A DNA stretch of 38,967 nucleotides from Endozoicomonas sp. YOMI1 (GTDB lineage Bacteria; Pseudomonadota; Gammaproteobacteria; Pseudomonadales; Endozoicomonadaceae): the NCBI RefSeq assembly GCF_024606345.1, contig NZ_JAHHPM010000375.1:1-38967 (forward strand). The letters run 5' to 3'. This document shows, piece after piece, positions 29,231 to 38,781 of this stretch. The position numbers and the translations under genes were made by a program. Position 1 is the stretch's first letter; every line of letters starts with the position of its first letter. The notes under the pieces are model-generated. The model worked only from the letters and a program-made list of their open reading frames with translations, was not told where the DNA came from and made no database searches.

Positions 29231-29649
29231 GTAGTTTTTTTGATTCCTACCAGAAACAAAAGCCAAATAAAAAAGAACTGCCGCAATGGTATCAAGACAG
29301 TGCTATCGGCCAGTTTGCCAGGCAAACCCAGGATAGGGCCAACCAATGGTTTGGTGATGTGTTGGGGGTGAATCCACAAACCGGCATTACTAACCCCCTG
29401 CAGCAATATACAGACCCGATCAAACAATACGGTGAACAACTGCAACAACAGGGGCAGGACTGGTTTTTGCAGACACCGGTAGGCCAGGGCGTTAATGATT
29501 TTTACACCGGCTTTTTTTCTCCCATGCAACAGGCCCTGGATACCAGACAGCAAACGTATCAGGACCGGTTGAATACGTTGTACAGCAATTACAACCAGTC
29601 GGTTAAGAAAATGGGGGAAGATGCCATGAAAAAAATGGGGTTAAGATAG
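29227..29649 (+). CDS. Putative internal virion protein
   Basis: A 140-residue protein from MSSFFDSYQKQKPNKKELPQ. It is rich in glutamine and aromatic residues (QQYTDPIKQYGEQLQQQGQD, then FYTGFFSPMQQALDTRQQTY) with a basic C-terminal helix (KKMGEDAMKKMGLR). It is coupled by ATGA to the previous gene and abuts the next. Composition and location suggest it is carried in the head or tail and ejected. No family recognised. Confidence 0.7.
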   Translation: MSSFFDSYQKQKPNKKELPQWYQDSAIGQFARQTQDRANQWFGDVLGVNPQTGITNPLQQYTDPIKQYGEQLQQQGQDWFLQTPVGQGVNDFYTGFFSPMQQALDTRQQTYQDRLNTLYSNYNQSVKKMGEDAMKKMGLR

Positions 29650-31206
29650 ATGGCTGGCCAGAAAGACAGCAGTTTTCTGGAATCCTTCGGGCGCGTCATT
29701 GGCCAGTTGCCAATGGGGATTAAATCGCCGTTGATGGAAAAAACCATAGAATTGCAGCTGGCGAAAGAGAAAAGACAACTGGATGAACAGCTTGCCCGGC
29801 AGCAGATGGCTTTTGATCAGGTGGTTGAGCTGGAGCGTCTGAAAGGGCTGGCGACAGATTGGCAAAATGATTATGGCAATAAGCCCGAGGCAGAAGGGTT
29901 GCATGGGCCGATTCCGGAGTTTGGAACAGCGGATCAGTTAAGGCTATATCAACAGTATGGGCAGGCAGGATTGGACCCGGAGAAGATAGCCGAAGCTCAG
30001 CGGGCAGAACTGGCCACCGATGCCTTTCGACGGGGGCTGGCTAATATTACCAATGATGCTGCTTTGGTTAATATTGGGATGGGCAAGGAGTATAAGCCCG
30101 TTGAGCTGGAGGGCGGGGTTTTTTACAACCCTTATGATATTCAAAACTTCAATCTTGGTAGTACAAAAAAGCATCAGGCCGAAACCAAGATTAAAAAAGC
30201 TGAACTGGAAGAACAGAATTTACGGATGGATCTGGTTAGAACTTTGGGCAGCGATATTATGAAACTGAATGCCCTGAATAAAAGGGAGCTGGGTAAACCC
30301 ATTGAGGCCGAAGTAGAAGGACCGGATGGTAAAACCCATAAAGCCCTGATTACCCAAGATGTTAGCGGTGGATATCATTATGGTGTGCCTACCCATGAAG
30401 TAACCGGGGAACCGATGGTTATTCCGCCGGAGGCGGCAGGGGAAGGGCTGACCAGTGAACAGAAAAATATAAAAAACCGGGCCAAATTATTAGGCATAAG
30501 TGAGGTAGAAGCCCTGCAGACATTGAATAACCGATCACAATATTCTGATCTTGGGTTTATTGAATCCCGGTTAATTGAAAATGCCAAAGGAGTTTATGGT
30601 AATAGAAACTCTGATAAGAAAATTTTGACCGCTACCTTTGATGATTTTGTCCGCGCCCGTTATGGCTCTTACTTCCCGGATTATTTTGAAGATGAAATAA
30701 AACGCTCTAAAACCATGACGGATAAGGAGAAAGAAGAGCTGATAGCTGATATAGATGCCTATAACCAGAAAGTGTTTGAAATGCAGTTGGTAGGTCAACC
30801 TCCACAACCGCAAGTAACACATGCAGTACAACCCACAGTAGTTCAACCGCCAGCTGCACCGATCGCACCAGTTATCGCCCCTACGACTGTAGCACCGCCA
30901 ACAATACAACCACCACCCACGATGCCCCTGCCGGATCTGGCCATGGTGACACCGCCCCCTCCAGTACCACCGCCAACCCCCATTCCAGAACAGCCACCGG
31001 CCCCGGATTTTATGGCGTTTGCTGAAACGGTGATGACCAACAACAGCCCGGCAGAAATCAATGCCGCCCTGAAAAAACAGGGTTTTGATCTGTCATCCCA
31101 GGCGATGGGCGCAATGGCCATTGATGCCATTAACCAGGGCGTCAGCGTTCAGGATATACAACAGCTTTATCAACTTCTGGGCATTCAGTGGAGCCCGCCA
31201 GCATGA
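29650..31206 (+). CDS. Putative internal virion protein with proline-rich linker
   Basis: A 518-residue protein. Residues ~25-70 form a coiled coil (MEKTIELQLAKEKRQLDEQL). A middle region continues to ~370. A long proline-rich linker follows (~390-455, with PPPTMPLPDLAMVTPPPPVP), and then a compact C-terminal helical domain (DFMAFAETVMTNNSPAEINA). Proline-rich spacers in internal virion proteins allow extension during ejection. It overlaps the giant polyvalent gene. No enzyme domain seen. Confidence 0.72.
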   Translation: MAGQKDSSFLESFGRVIGQLPMGIKSPLMEKTIELQLAKEKRQLDEQLARQQMAFDQVVELERLKGLATDWQNDYGNKPEAEGLHGPIPEFGTADQLRLYQQYGQAGLDPEKIAEAQRAELATDAFRRGLANITNDAALVNIGMGKEYKPVELEGGVFYNPYDIQNFNLGSTKKHQAETKIKKAELEEQNLRMDLVRTLGSDIMKLNALNKRELGKPIEAEVEGPDGKTHKALITQDVSGGYHYGVPTHEVTGEPMVIPPEAAGEGLTSEQKNIKNRAKLLGISEVEALQTLNNRSQYSDLGFIESRLIENAKGVYGNRNSDKKILTATFDDFVRARYGSYFPDYFEDEIKRSKTMTDKEKEELIADIDAYNQKVFEMQLVGQPPQPQVTHAVQPTVVQPPAAPIAPVIAPTTVAPPTIQPPPTMPLPDLAMVTPPPPVPPPTPIPEQPPAPDFMAFAETVMTNNSPAEINAALKKQGFDLSSQAMGAMAIDAINQGVSVQDIQQLYQLLGIQWSPPA

Positions 31207-34200
31207 ACATGACTCAGCCAGACCCTGCCGGTCTGTTTGAACCCATCCGGAAAAAACAGCAACAAGCAACGAACCCCGCCGCCGATTCTTCTGTGATTGC
31301 TCAACTGCAGAACCGACCAGCCCCTGCCGTTAGTCTGCCGTCGGTCAATGCTGCCGACACGCCAGCCACCCCACCTGTCAGTAATAATCCGCTGGTTGCC
31401 ATGAGTCAGTCTGGCCAGCTGCAAGCTTTGTTAAAAGCCAAGGCGGAACAGCTGGCCAATCAGCCACCGTTGGATAATCCAATTGTTGAGCTGGCGAAAA
31501 ATGGTGGTATTCGCCAGCTGGTTTTAGCCAAGGAAGATCAGCAATATCAGCAAGCATTGGCTGAATGGGAGAAGCCGGAAAAAATTGTTCCACTGGCAGG
31601 AACCAGCTATTTAACAAAAGAGCAAAAAAGGCCAATGCCACAACCCCCGGCCCGGGACTTTAACCAGATTGAACAGGACTGGAACCGGGGCATTCACCAG
31701 CTTAGAGGCAGCGAGTTTGCCAATATGCTGAATTTGCTGGAAACCGGGCAGATGACCCCGGAGCAAGAAGCCAAAATTACCGCCAATATTGAACCGATGC
31801 TGGAGCCAGAGACCCGGCGGGATCTGCAGATTGCCCGGTTAGCCCGGGATAAGTACCAGCAGCTTCAAGCAGACTATAAGCAACAAATGAAAACCGCCGG
31901 GCAGATTGGTGAGCAGGTAGCGGAAATTGGCGGGCCGGTAGGCTGGGCCGCTAAGCAGCTGGGCTATTTTTCCCCCAGAGGAATGGAAGCTCGCCGGGGC
32001 ATGGGCAGGGGAGCATCTTTCCAGTATGCCTTTACCCCCAATGAAGAAAGGCTCAATTCCCCTGTTGCTGATATTGCCGCCGATGAGCGGGCCAAACGAA
32101 ATTTCTATTTAAACGAACAGAGAAAATACCCCATTGCCAGCATGGCGGGCAATATGCTGGGGGCGATGCTGCCTATAAGTGGTGGTATCAGCCAGTTAAG
32201 ACACCTTCGTATGGCCAATGCCCTGAAAGCCGGTCCGCCAACCCAGGCCACTGCCGCTATGGTCGCCAGGGGCGGTGCTCCAGCTACCACAACCGGCATT
32301 GTTGCAGAAGGCGTTGCCGTTGGTTTGCCTTATGATTTGGCCAGCCGCCCGATAGGGGCGGAAAACATGACCCTGGAAGAGAACTTGCAGGGTAGAGCCC
32401 ATCAAGCTGGTTTTGGTCTGGCTCTCGGGCCGATTGCCGATATTGGCTTAACAAAAGGCATACCACTGTTAGCCCGGGGCGCTCAATGGACCGGCGGCAA
32501 GGTATCCAACGCGGTTAATTCAGTAGTGAAAGTCCAACAGAAAAAAGGATTGGATAAAGCCGCCAACGAGCTGGGCTACAAAGATTTTGATGAGTTTGCT
32601 GATGCGGCGACTGAAATTGTTACCGATGAAACCGGCTCCCGTATCCGCCTGAAACCGGATATTCTGAACGGGTTTTCTGAGGCGGACCAAGCCAGGGCCG
32701 GTAACTTGCTGAACCAACTTAACCCGGAGGCTACCCATGTTCCCGGAGCTTCCCCCGTTACCCCCGCAGAACCCACCTTCTCAAGAGTTGCACAGGATAA
32801 ACCCGATGAAACCCAATTCCCTGCACTTAAGCCAGACACAGAACAAAGTGGTCCCATTGTTTCAGAACCGGCAGCACCGACAGCGACAGCCACGGCTGAT
32901 ATTGAGGAAACCCCGGGGGCTGGACGACTTGCAGCGGGCGAGGCTGAACCGGTTGTTACGGGGCGTACTAAACCCGATTTAACAGCAGCAGAACCACCGC
33001 CTGGCAAGGCAAAAATTCAGGGACTTCAGGTGGTTGAAGCTCCTGTTTCAGAACTGACTTTAAGCAGAGATGTTCCGCAATTTAAGTCAGGGGCTGATGA
33101 ATCAGGTGTTGTGGAACCCTTAGGTGGAACCTTTGATCGTACAGGCGTAGCGCCGATTCAAGTCTGGGTAAGGAACGATGGACGCCATGAGGTGATTAGC
33201 GGAAGACATCGGTTGGATTTGGCCCGACGAAGTGGTGAAGAAACCATTCCAGCACAGTATCATTATGAATCGGAAGGTTTCGGCCAACAGCAGGCCGCTA
33301 CCCTGGATGCACTATTAAATATCAGAGAAGGACAAGGCAAGGTTAAAGATTATGTCGATTACATCAAAGGATCAGAACTCACCGAAGAGGCAGCCCACGC
33401 AGAAGGAATTCTGGGACGAGCAACGGGCCAACGGGCTTACGCCATCGCGACTAATGGAAGTGATACGCTCATTGCCGCCCATCGAAATAATGGACTCTCC
33501 GACGACGCCGCCGCCCGAATCGCCAACGCCGCCCCCGGCAACGAACGACTCCAGGCAGTAGGCATTAAAGCCAAGGCGAACGGTAAAAGCACAGCTGTTG
33601 CTGAAAACATGGTCAAGGCGGTGCGTTCCATGACGGACAATACCGGCTCCACCAGTTCGCTGGATATGTTTGGCTTTGATGACAGCGCGATCAGAGAGGC
33701 CGAACAACTGGCCCGGCAGGCCGGGCGCAAGCAAGATGATATACAGAAAACCCTTTCTGCAGTAAAAGGCGCTTCCAAAAATCCTACCCTTGCCGCAAAA
33801 GAGGGCGTTGATATCCATGATCCGGATGCCCTGAAACGACGCATCAGCGAACTTGAAGCACAGAAAGCAGCCTGGAAGAACTGGCACACCAACCCTGATC
33901 TGGTAACTGAGTTGCGCTCGGATCTTGGCTTATCTTCTATTGTGAAATCAACGGAACCCGAACCGCAGGCTGAAGTTGTCACAACGCGGGAGGTGCCGGA
34001 GAACCAGGGCGGTTTTTTTGATGAGTTTGATTTGACCCAGCCTACTGCCCGGGAGCTGGAAGCCCGGGATAGAGTTCAGCAAGAAGCCGCTGCCAGGGAG
34101 CAACAAGAGCAGGCGGCGCTGGCAGCGAAAACCCGGGCTGATGCTGAGGTTGAAGAGTTTGAGTTGGGGATTCAGGGAAGTGGTCTGGATGTTTCTTCTA

Positions 34201-37200
34201 AGCAAAGGGATATGGGCGGATGGTTTCGTACAGCTAAAGAAGAGACTGTAACTCAGCCAAGCCAAAAGATAGAACCTTCTGTAGATCCGGTTAATGGTAA
34301 ACGAACATTATACAGAAGAGGACACAGGGAAGGTCGTTGGTGGTCTGATGATAAAAGCTATACAGAGCTTTATAAAGAAAGTGCTACTCATAAAGATGAA
34401 GTTGCAGATGTTGATTTTGATAATCTGAAAGTATGGGACACAGTAAATGATCCCAATGGTTCAGCCAGAATATTTGATGAAAAAACTGAAGATGAAATGG
34501 CTGAAATTATCAGAAGTAATGGTTTTGATGCAGCCAGAATGGAAGGGGAAGATGGACAGAATATATTTTTTCTGGCTAAAAATGTTGATGAGATTTCACA
34601 GCAATCATTAAAACCAACATTGGAACCCCACCCAACGCAACCCAGTTTGAAAACTGAGGCAGAAACCACCCCAACCACCTTGGAAACCAGCGGAGCGCAA
34701 CCCCCCAAAGAACCGCCAGCCGGAACCAGCCTGTATAGTACCCCAATAATCCCCGCCGCTCGGGAAGTAGCCAACCTATTACACTTGAACCCCGGCGGCG
34801 CAATCGGCGGCGCAGTCTATGGCGGCATCGCTGCCGGAGATAAAAGCCAGGCTGAACGATACAGTCCACAATGGTGGCTGGATTCTGTATTTGGCGCAAC
34901 AAGCGGAGCAATGGCCGGGGCGCTGGGTTCTACAGTATTGCGAAAAGTTCCTATCAAAGGCCGGGCATTGATCGGGGAGGAAGGCTGGGGCAAGCAGGCC
35001 ATTAACTTTATGGGGGAAAAAATCGGCAAAATCCCCGGTTTTGGCGTTGGCGATAAAGAAGTCACTTCCCTAAAAAAACAACAGAAACTGTTAAAAGCCC
35101 TGATTGAACGACAAGCCGAAAAATCGGGACAGTACCTGCTGGAAAACTTCACCCCAAGCCAGCGGGCCGCCATGTCAGATCTGATCGAACAGCGGGGCAT
35201 TATTGCCGAAGGCAACCTGCTGCACCGCCAGGCAAAAGAACTGGATGATTTTATTGCCTATACCGCCAATAAAATGCAGGACCTAAGCATGCTGGATGAC
35301 ACTATTGAACCAGGGGGCTACCTGCACCGTTACTATGCCAAGGATCTGGGTATTACCGGTTTAATGCGGGGTTTGATTCCAGGCGGCAAAACCATGAGCG
35401 GCAGCTGGAGCCGACGCCGGGGAACTCAGGAAATATTTGACCGGCGCTATATGTCCCAGAGTATGCGGGCCACATTGGACGAAGTGCAGAACCTGATTGT
35501 TGAGCGGGACGGATTGAAAAAGCAGGCCCGGGATCTGGTAGGTGCTGATACCCAGGGCCGGATAGATGAAATCAATGCTCAATTAAAAGAGCTGCAGTCT
35601 ATTGAATTCAGGGAATACACCGCCATTGAAAACGGCAAACTAAAAAGTTTCTTTTTGCACCCTGATGAAGTACCCATTATCCCCGGGCTGCAGCGAACCG
35701 GAACTGCCGGTTTGCCAGAACCTATACGTCAGGGAACCTTGGAGGGTATGGAACAGCCGCGCACCATTGACAACACTGGCCAGCTGGCATTGACCGATCG
35801 GCGCTGGACCATTGACGGAAAAGATGGCGAGAAAGGCGGCATTCTTCACAGGGACTGGACCAAGGCCGAGCGAGAAAGCTGGGGGGAGATCCACGATGCT
35901 GCCTACCGTATGGTAAGAGGTCAGGCCGAAGTGGCCCATGATTTAAGTTTGGGTATTTTCTATAAACAAGTGGTTGACAGATTCCAGGGAACCAAGGTTT
36001 CTGATTCTGCTATTGAGGGTTGGTATCAGGTCCCTAATGTCAAAATAGGTGCCAAAAGCCGTTTAAAGAAATACGGGGCGCTGGCAGGGAAATACGTTAC
36101 TCCAGAAGTGTGGGCCGCCATTAAACACCACGGCCGAAACCCACTATTAAACTGGACCAATAACCATCCGGCAGTTAAAAACTACCTGAAGCTTCTAAGC
36201 AAATGGAAAGCCTATAAAACCGTTTATAACCCGGTTTCTCATGTGAATAATACCGTTGGGAATCTGGGTATGTATTATATGAGTGATTACAGCCCGAAAT
36301 ATTTAGGCTCTGCCATTAAAGAACTTCACAAAGGGGAGAACTCTGCCCTCTATCGAGAAGCCAGGGACAATGGCCTTTTTGGTACTGACTTTACCACCAC
36401 CCTGAATATAGAAACCGGCCAGAAAAAACTGGATGAACTGCTGGAGAAATTGCGGAACCAACCAGAAATACCGGACCTGAACGAAACCCTGGATACCCTG
36501 ATGAGTATCAAACAGTGGTTTATTGAAAGTAAGAATGCCGTCAGTGAAGCCCGGGGACCTTGGCAAACTGGTGTAGAGCTGGCGGCAGCGGTGGGTAATC
36601 CTTTTGTGAATGCGGCCAAAAAGCCCATCAATAAAGCGGCTGATGCCATGCAGGCAGCTTATCGGATGGAAGATGAGTTTTTCAAAATGGCGGTTTATGT
36701 GGCAGAACGGCAAAAAGGGACCAAGCCTTTTGATGCAGTGAAAGCGGCCAATAAATACTTTTTTGATTACAGCGAAATGCCAACCGCTTTTCAGGCAGTA
36801 CGCGATTCGCCCATAGGTAGCCCATTTATCTCTTACACTTATTTTGCTGTGCCAGCACTGGCCAGGACTGCCGTTGAGCGACCGGAAAAACTGTTTGCTT
36901 TTGCTGCCTTTCTTGAGGGCATTAACTATGCCGGAATGGCGATTAATGACGAGCTGCAGGAACAGGGTTATTGGGATCAAATGGCAGAAGATGAATCGGT
37001 ATTACCCAGCTGGATGCAAGGGCGCAGTCTGTTTGGTGGCTTGAACAATATCTCTATACCTTATGTGGACAGTTATAAACTGGGTTTGGCTAATATGCTG
37101 CCTGCCGGTAATCCATTTATAGGTAATGCGGAAAGAGAAGGCGCTTTTCCTGCTGCTTTAAGTTTTTGGGGGCCGGGGCCAGAAGGTTCTAACCCAATGG

Positions 37201-37775
37201 CCAGATTACTATTTGATATCTCCAATAATCGGGACTGGCGGGGCTCTCAAATATATAACCCCGACAGCCCAAGTAATGCAGAAAAAGTACGTAAGGGCCT
37301 GAACTACATTTACCAGAATATAACCCCAAGCAATCCGCTATTCCCGGGCAGCTACTCCCAGCAAAAAATCATTGAAGGGGCTGCCAATGACGTACGCCTG
37401 GCAGAACAGGAAGGTGAAGCACCCAATATGCTTCTAAATGGTATTGTGGATATGGCCAATGCCACCGCTGAAACATTAGGTGGCGGACAATTTACCGGGC
37501 TGGATCGGGCCGATAATGAAATCCTTTTCCGCGATGCCATTTATGGAGCCATGGGCATTAAACGACGCCCGGTAAGGATTGAGCAATTTGCAGAATTTAA
37601 AATGTCGGATCTGAACAAAAAGCGCAAAGGCTTGAGTCAATGGCTGGCCAGGCATGAAATTGATTATGGGGAAAACCGGATTACTAAAGCCCAGATAGAA
37701 CGGTATCGGCAGCAGTATGAAGCAAAAAATCAGGAATATGAAGAGAAAGCAGGAAAAATAGAGGCAGCCCGTTAA
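31203..37775 (+). CDS. Giant polyvalent internal virion protein (~2190 aa)
   Basis: The start at 31203 (MNMTQ) overlaps the upstream stop by ATGA; a start at 31188 is also open. Regions seen, with rough residue positions: hydrophobic patches at ~240 and ~315-335; a ParB-like domain ~610-700 (HEVISGRHRLDLARRSG); an ADP-ribosyltransferase-like segment ~1035-1135 (LYRRGHREGRWWSDDKS, then GFDAARMEGEDGQNIFFLAK); glycine/alanine-rich stretches ~1200-1250 that could insert in membranes; and an LPD38-like C-terminal region ~1640-2000 (YNPVSHVNNTVGNLGMYYMS, then FFDYSEMPTAFQ and GSPFISYTYFA). Polyvalent proteins travel in the virion and act early in the new host. Enzyme activities are inferred only from pattern. 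Confidence 0.85.
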   Translation: MNMTQPDPAGLFEPIRKKQQQATNPAADSSVIAQLQNRPAPAVSLPSVNAADTPATPPVSNNPLVAMSQSGQLQALLKAKAEQLANQPPLDNPIVELAKNGGIRQLVLAKEDQQYQQALAEWEKPEKIVPLAGTSYLTKEQKRPMPQPPARDFNQIEQDWNRGIHQLRGSEFANMLNLLETGQMTPEQEAKITANIEPMLEPETRRDLQIARLARDKYQQLQADYKQQMKTAGQIGEQVAEIGGPVGWAAKQLGYFSPRGMEARRGMGRGASFQYAFTPNEERLNSPVADIAADERAKRNFYLNEQRKYPIASMAGNMLGAMLPISGGISQLRHLRMANALKAGPPTQATAAMVARGGAPATTTGIVAEGVAVGLPYDLASRPIGAENMTLEENLQGRAHQAGFGLALGPIADIGLTKGIPLLARGAQWTGGKVSNAVNSVVKVQQKKGLDKAANELGYKDFDEFADAATEIVTDETGSRIRLKPDILNGFSEADQARAGNLLNQLNPEATHVPGASPVTPAEPTFSRVAQDKPDETQFPALKPDTEQSGPIVSEPAAPTATATADIEETPGAGRLAAGEAEPVVTGRTKPDLTAAEPPPGKAKIQGLQVVEAPVSELTLSRDVPQFKSGADESGVVEPLGGTFDRTGVAPIQVWVRNDGRHEVISGRHRLDLARRSGEETIPAQYHYESEGFGQQQAATLDALLNIREGQGKVKDYVDYIKGSELTEEAAHAEGILGRATGQRAYAIATNGSDTLIAAHRNNGLSDDAAARIANAAPGNERLQAVGIKAKANGKSTAVAENMVKAVRSMTDNTGSTSSLDMFGFDDSAIREAEQLARQAGRKQDDIQKTLSAVKGASKNPTLAAKEGVDIHDPDALKRRISELEAQKAAWKNWHTNPDLVTELRSDLGLSSIVKSTEPEPQAEVVTTREVPENQGGFFDEFDLTQPTARELEARDRVQQEAAAREQQEQAALAAKTRADAEVEEFELGIQGSGLDVSSKQRDMGGWFRTAKEETVTQPSQKIEPSVDPVNGKRTLYRRGHREGRWWSDDKSYTELYKESATHKDEVADVDFDNLKVWDTVNDPNGSARIFDEKTEDEMAEIIRSNGFDAARMEGEDGQNIFFLAKNVDEISQQSLKPTLEPHPTQPSLKTEAETTPTTLETSGAQPPKEPPAGTSLYSTPIIPAAREVANLLHLNPGGAIGGAVYGGIAAGDKSQAERYSPQWWLDSVFGATSGAMAGALGSTVLRKVPIKGRALIGEEGWGKQAINFMGEKIGKIPGFGVGDKEVTSLKKQQKLLKALIERQAEKSGQYLLENFTPSQRAAMSDLIEQRGIIAEGNLLHRQAKELDDFIAYTANKMQDLSMLDDTIEPGGYLHRYYAKDLGITGLMRGLIPGGKTMSGSWSRRRGTQEIFDRRYMSQSMRATLDEVQNLIVERDGLKKQARDLVGADTQGRIDEINAQLKELQSIEFREYTAIENGKLKSFFLHPDEVPIIPGLQRTGTAGLPEPIRQGTLEGMEQPRTIDNTGQLALTDRRWTIDGKDGEKGGILHRDWTKAERESWGEIHDAAYRMVRGQAEVAHDLSLGIFYKQVVDRFQGTKVSDSAIEGWYQVPNVKIGAKSRLKKYGALAGKYVTPEVWAAIKHHGRNPLLNWTNNHPAVKNYLKLLSKWKAYKTVYNPVSHVNNTVGNLGMYYMSDYSPKYLGSAIKELHKGENSALYREARDNGLFGTDFTTTLNIETGQKKLDELLEKLRNQPEIPDLNETLDTLMSIKQWFIESKNAVSEARGPWQTGVELAAAVGNPFVNAAKKPINKAADAMQAAYRMEDEFFKMAVYVAERQKGTKPFDAVKAANKYFFDYSEMPTAFQAVRDSPIGSPFISYTYFAVPALARTAVERPEKLFAFAAFLEGINYAGMAINDELQEQGYWDQMAEDESVLPSWMQGRSLFGGLNNISIPYVDSYKLGLANMLPAGNPFIGNAEREGAFPAALSFWGPGPEGSNPMARLLFDISNNRDWRGSQIYNPDSPSNAEKVRKGLNYIYQNITPSNPLFPGSYSQQKIIEGAANDVRLAEQEGEAPNMLLNGIVDMANATAETLGGGQFTGLDRADNEILFRDAIYGAMGIKRRPVRIEQFAEFKMSDLNKKRKGLSQWLARHEIDYGENRITKAQIERYRQQYEAKNQEYEEKAGKIEAAR

Positions 37776-37884
37776 AGCTGCCTAAGACGTCAGGCGGAGT
37801 TAATAATCAGCATGTTGGCAGGGGTAATATTGGGCTATAGCTTCAGCAATCAAGAGAGACGGAGATTCAGCCAGACGATTCTTG

Positions 37885-38052
37885 TTAAACATTAAAAAAA
37901 ACATTCACCAATCCTCTGCAGGCATATTCAAGTTCAAACCCATTTTCGATGACTTGAGCATAGCCATTTGAATCAATTCCAGCTTGGCTAATCCCAGGAG
38001 CAAAGAACATAACCAAAAACAAAGCCAGCCCCAATCGCTTAAACATCTTCAT
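37885..38052 (-). CDS. Small secreted protein
   Basis: A 55-residue reading from MKMFKRLGLALFLVMFFAPG with a clear signal peptide (basic start, hydrophobic core, ISQAG cleavage region), leaving a mature peptide of about 30 residues (GIDSNGYAQVIENGFELEYA, one cysteine). It is on the minus strand at the end of the structural operon, where lysogenic-conversion genes often sit. A longer reading to 38118 lacks support. No family recognised. Confidence 0.6.
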   Translation of the reverse strand: MKMFKRLGLALFLVMFFAPGISQAGIDSNGYAQVIENGFELEYACRGLVNVFFNV

Positions 38053-38153
38053 TAACCCATTGTAAAAAGCGTAACTGTATATTTTATTAGACTGAACAGT
38101 AATAAGTTCTTGTACCAACCTCCCATCAGTAGATTTTCATATATCCTTACATG

Positions 38154-38169
38154 GTCTGATACGTCAGAC
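38154..38169. promoter_or_regulatory. Palindromic site between divergent small genes
   Basis: GTCTGATACGTCAGAC is a perfect 6-bp inverted repeat with a 4-base centre, in the region between the secreted-protein gene (minus) and the 78-aa gene (plus). It could be an operator for either. Confidence 0.5.
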
Positions 38170-38195
38170 AGTTTTCTGCAAAAAAGGTAATTGTC

Positions 38196-38432
38196 ATGAG
38201 TGATGACAAATATAACGATGACAAAAGCTTCTTTGATCTTTCAGAAGCAAAATGGATTAACCGGATTACCGGAGAATCCTTGATTTACGGTGAAGACTGG
38301 GAGAACCAGGAAAAGCGCACTGTCACTGCCAAGCTGATGCTGGAGGTCAGTTCCACTATAGAAATACAGGAAAACAACCGAACGAAAGCAAAGGTAATGT
38401 CGATCGAGCAAAAGGAAAAAGAGACAAGGTAG
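38196..38432 (+). CDS. Hypothetical charged protein
   Basis: A 78-residue protein with an acidic start (SDDKYNDDKSFFDLSEAKWI) and a KE-rich end (KAKVMSIEQKEKETR). AAAGG before the ATG gives a reasonable ribosome-binding site. It stands alone between the structural operon and the right attachment arm, with a palindrome just upstream, so it may be expressed in the lysogen. No family recognised. Confidence 0.65.
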   Translation: MSDDKYNDDKSFFDLSEAKWINRITGESLIYGEDWENQEKRTVTAKLMLEVSSTIEIQENNRTKAKVMSIEQKEKETR

Positions 38433-38593
38433 GTGCCGGGTATTTAGCTAGACCCCATAAGGCAGTCTCCTACCTATTCCTCAAAAAGTATTTTATTCAG
38501 TAGGATACCCGGCCTTACGTCGAGTCCTACCCAATCAGGAGTTGCCCCCTACCTTAGGACTGTAGCTAACAGCGTCAGGTATGAACAGGGGGC
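38428..38593 (+). other. Structured non-coding stretch with repeated CCTACC
   Basis: Several inverted pairs are nested here: GCCGGGTAT (38435) with ATACCCGGC (38505), TCCTAC (38468) with GTAGGA (38500), AGTCCTA (38523) with TAGGACT (38555), and GCCCCCT (38544) with AGGGGGC (38587). CCTACC or its complement occurs at 38428, 38470, 38527 and 38548. It may be a small structured RNA downstream of the 78-aa gene, or integrase arm sites in the attachment region. Confidence 0.5.
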
Positions 38594-38613
38594 AGTCTAT
38601 CAAATGTTCAACA

Positions 38614-38638
38614 GTTATGCGAAATACTTTCGCATAAC
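38614..38638. repeat. 25-bp palindrome, right copy
   Basis: GTTATGCGAA, 5 bases, TTCGCATAAC. It matches the left copy at 1546-1570 in nine of ten bases per arm; the outermost pair differs in a compensating way, G-C instead of C-G. Here the inner A and T next to the loop extend the stem to 11 bp. Confidence 0.75.
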
Positions 38639-38764
38639 ATGGTCAACCATCATCCAGACAAATGAATTTTACAATAAAGACTTCAGCTAACCATGAGTAA
38701 TAAAAAATATTTAAATAATGACTGTCCGACCATAAAATTTGTAGGTAGAATTTGGTTGCGGATT

Positions 38765-38781
38765 GATGATATAGCTGCATC
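38765..38781. promoter_or_regulatory. Operator-like site in right arm
   Basis: GATGATATAGCTGCATC keeps the GATGATAT half-site and the closing CATC at the same spacing as the switch operators, but the second half is weaker. Function uncertain. Confidence 0.3.

Noticed and set aside
33372-33982. Antisense ORFs of 171 and 181 codons
   Set aside because: They are shadows of the ParB-like part of the giant gene with cysteine/serine-rich random composition.
36303-36980. 225-codon antisense ORF
   Set aside because: It lies wholly inside the well-supported giant gene, is read opposite to it, and shows no domain or ribosome-binding site.
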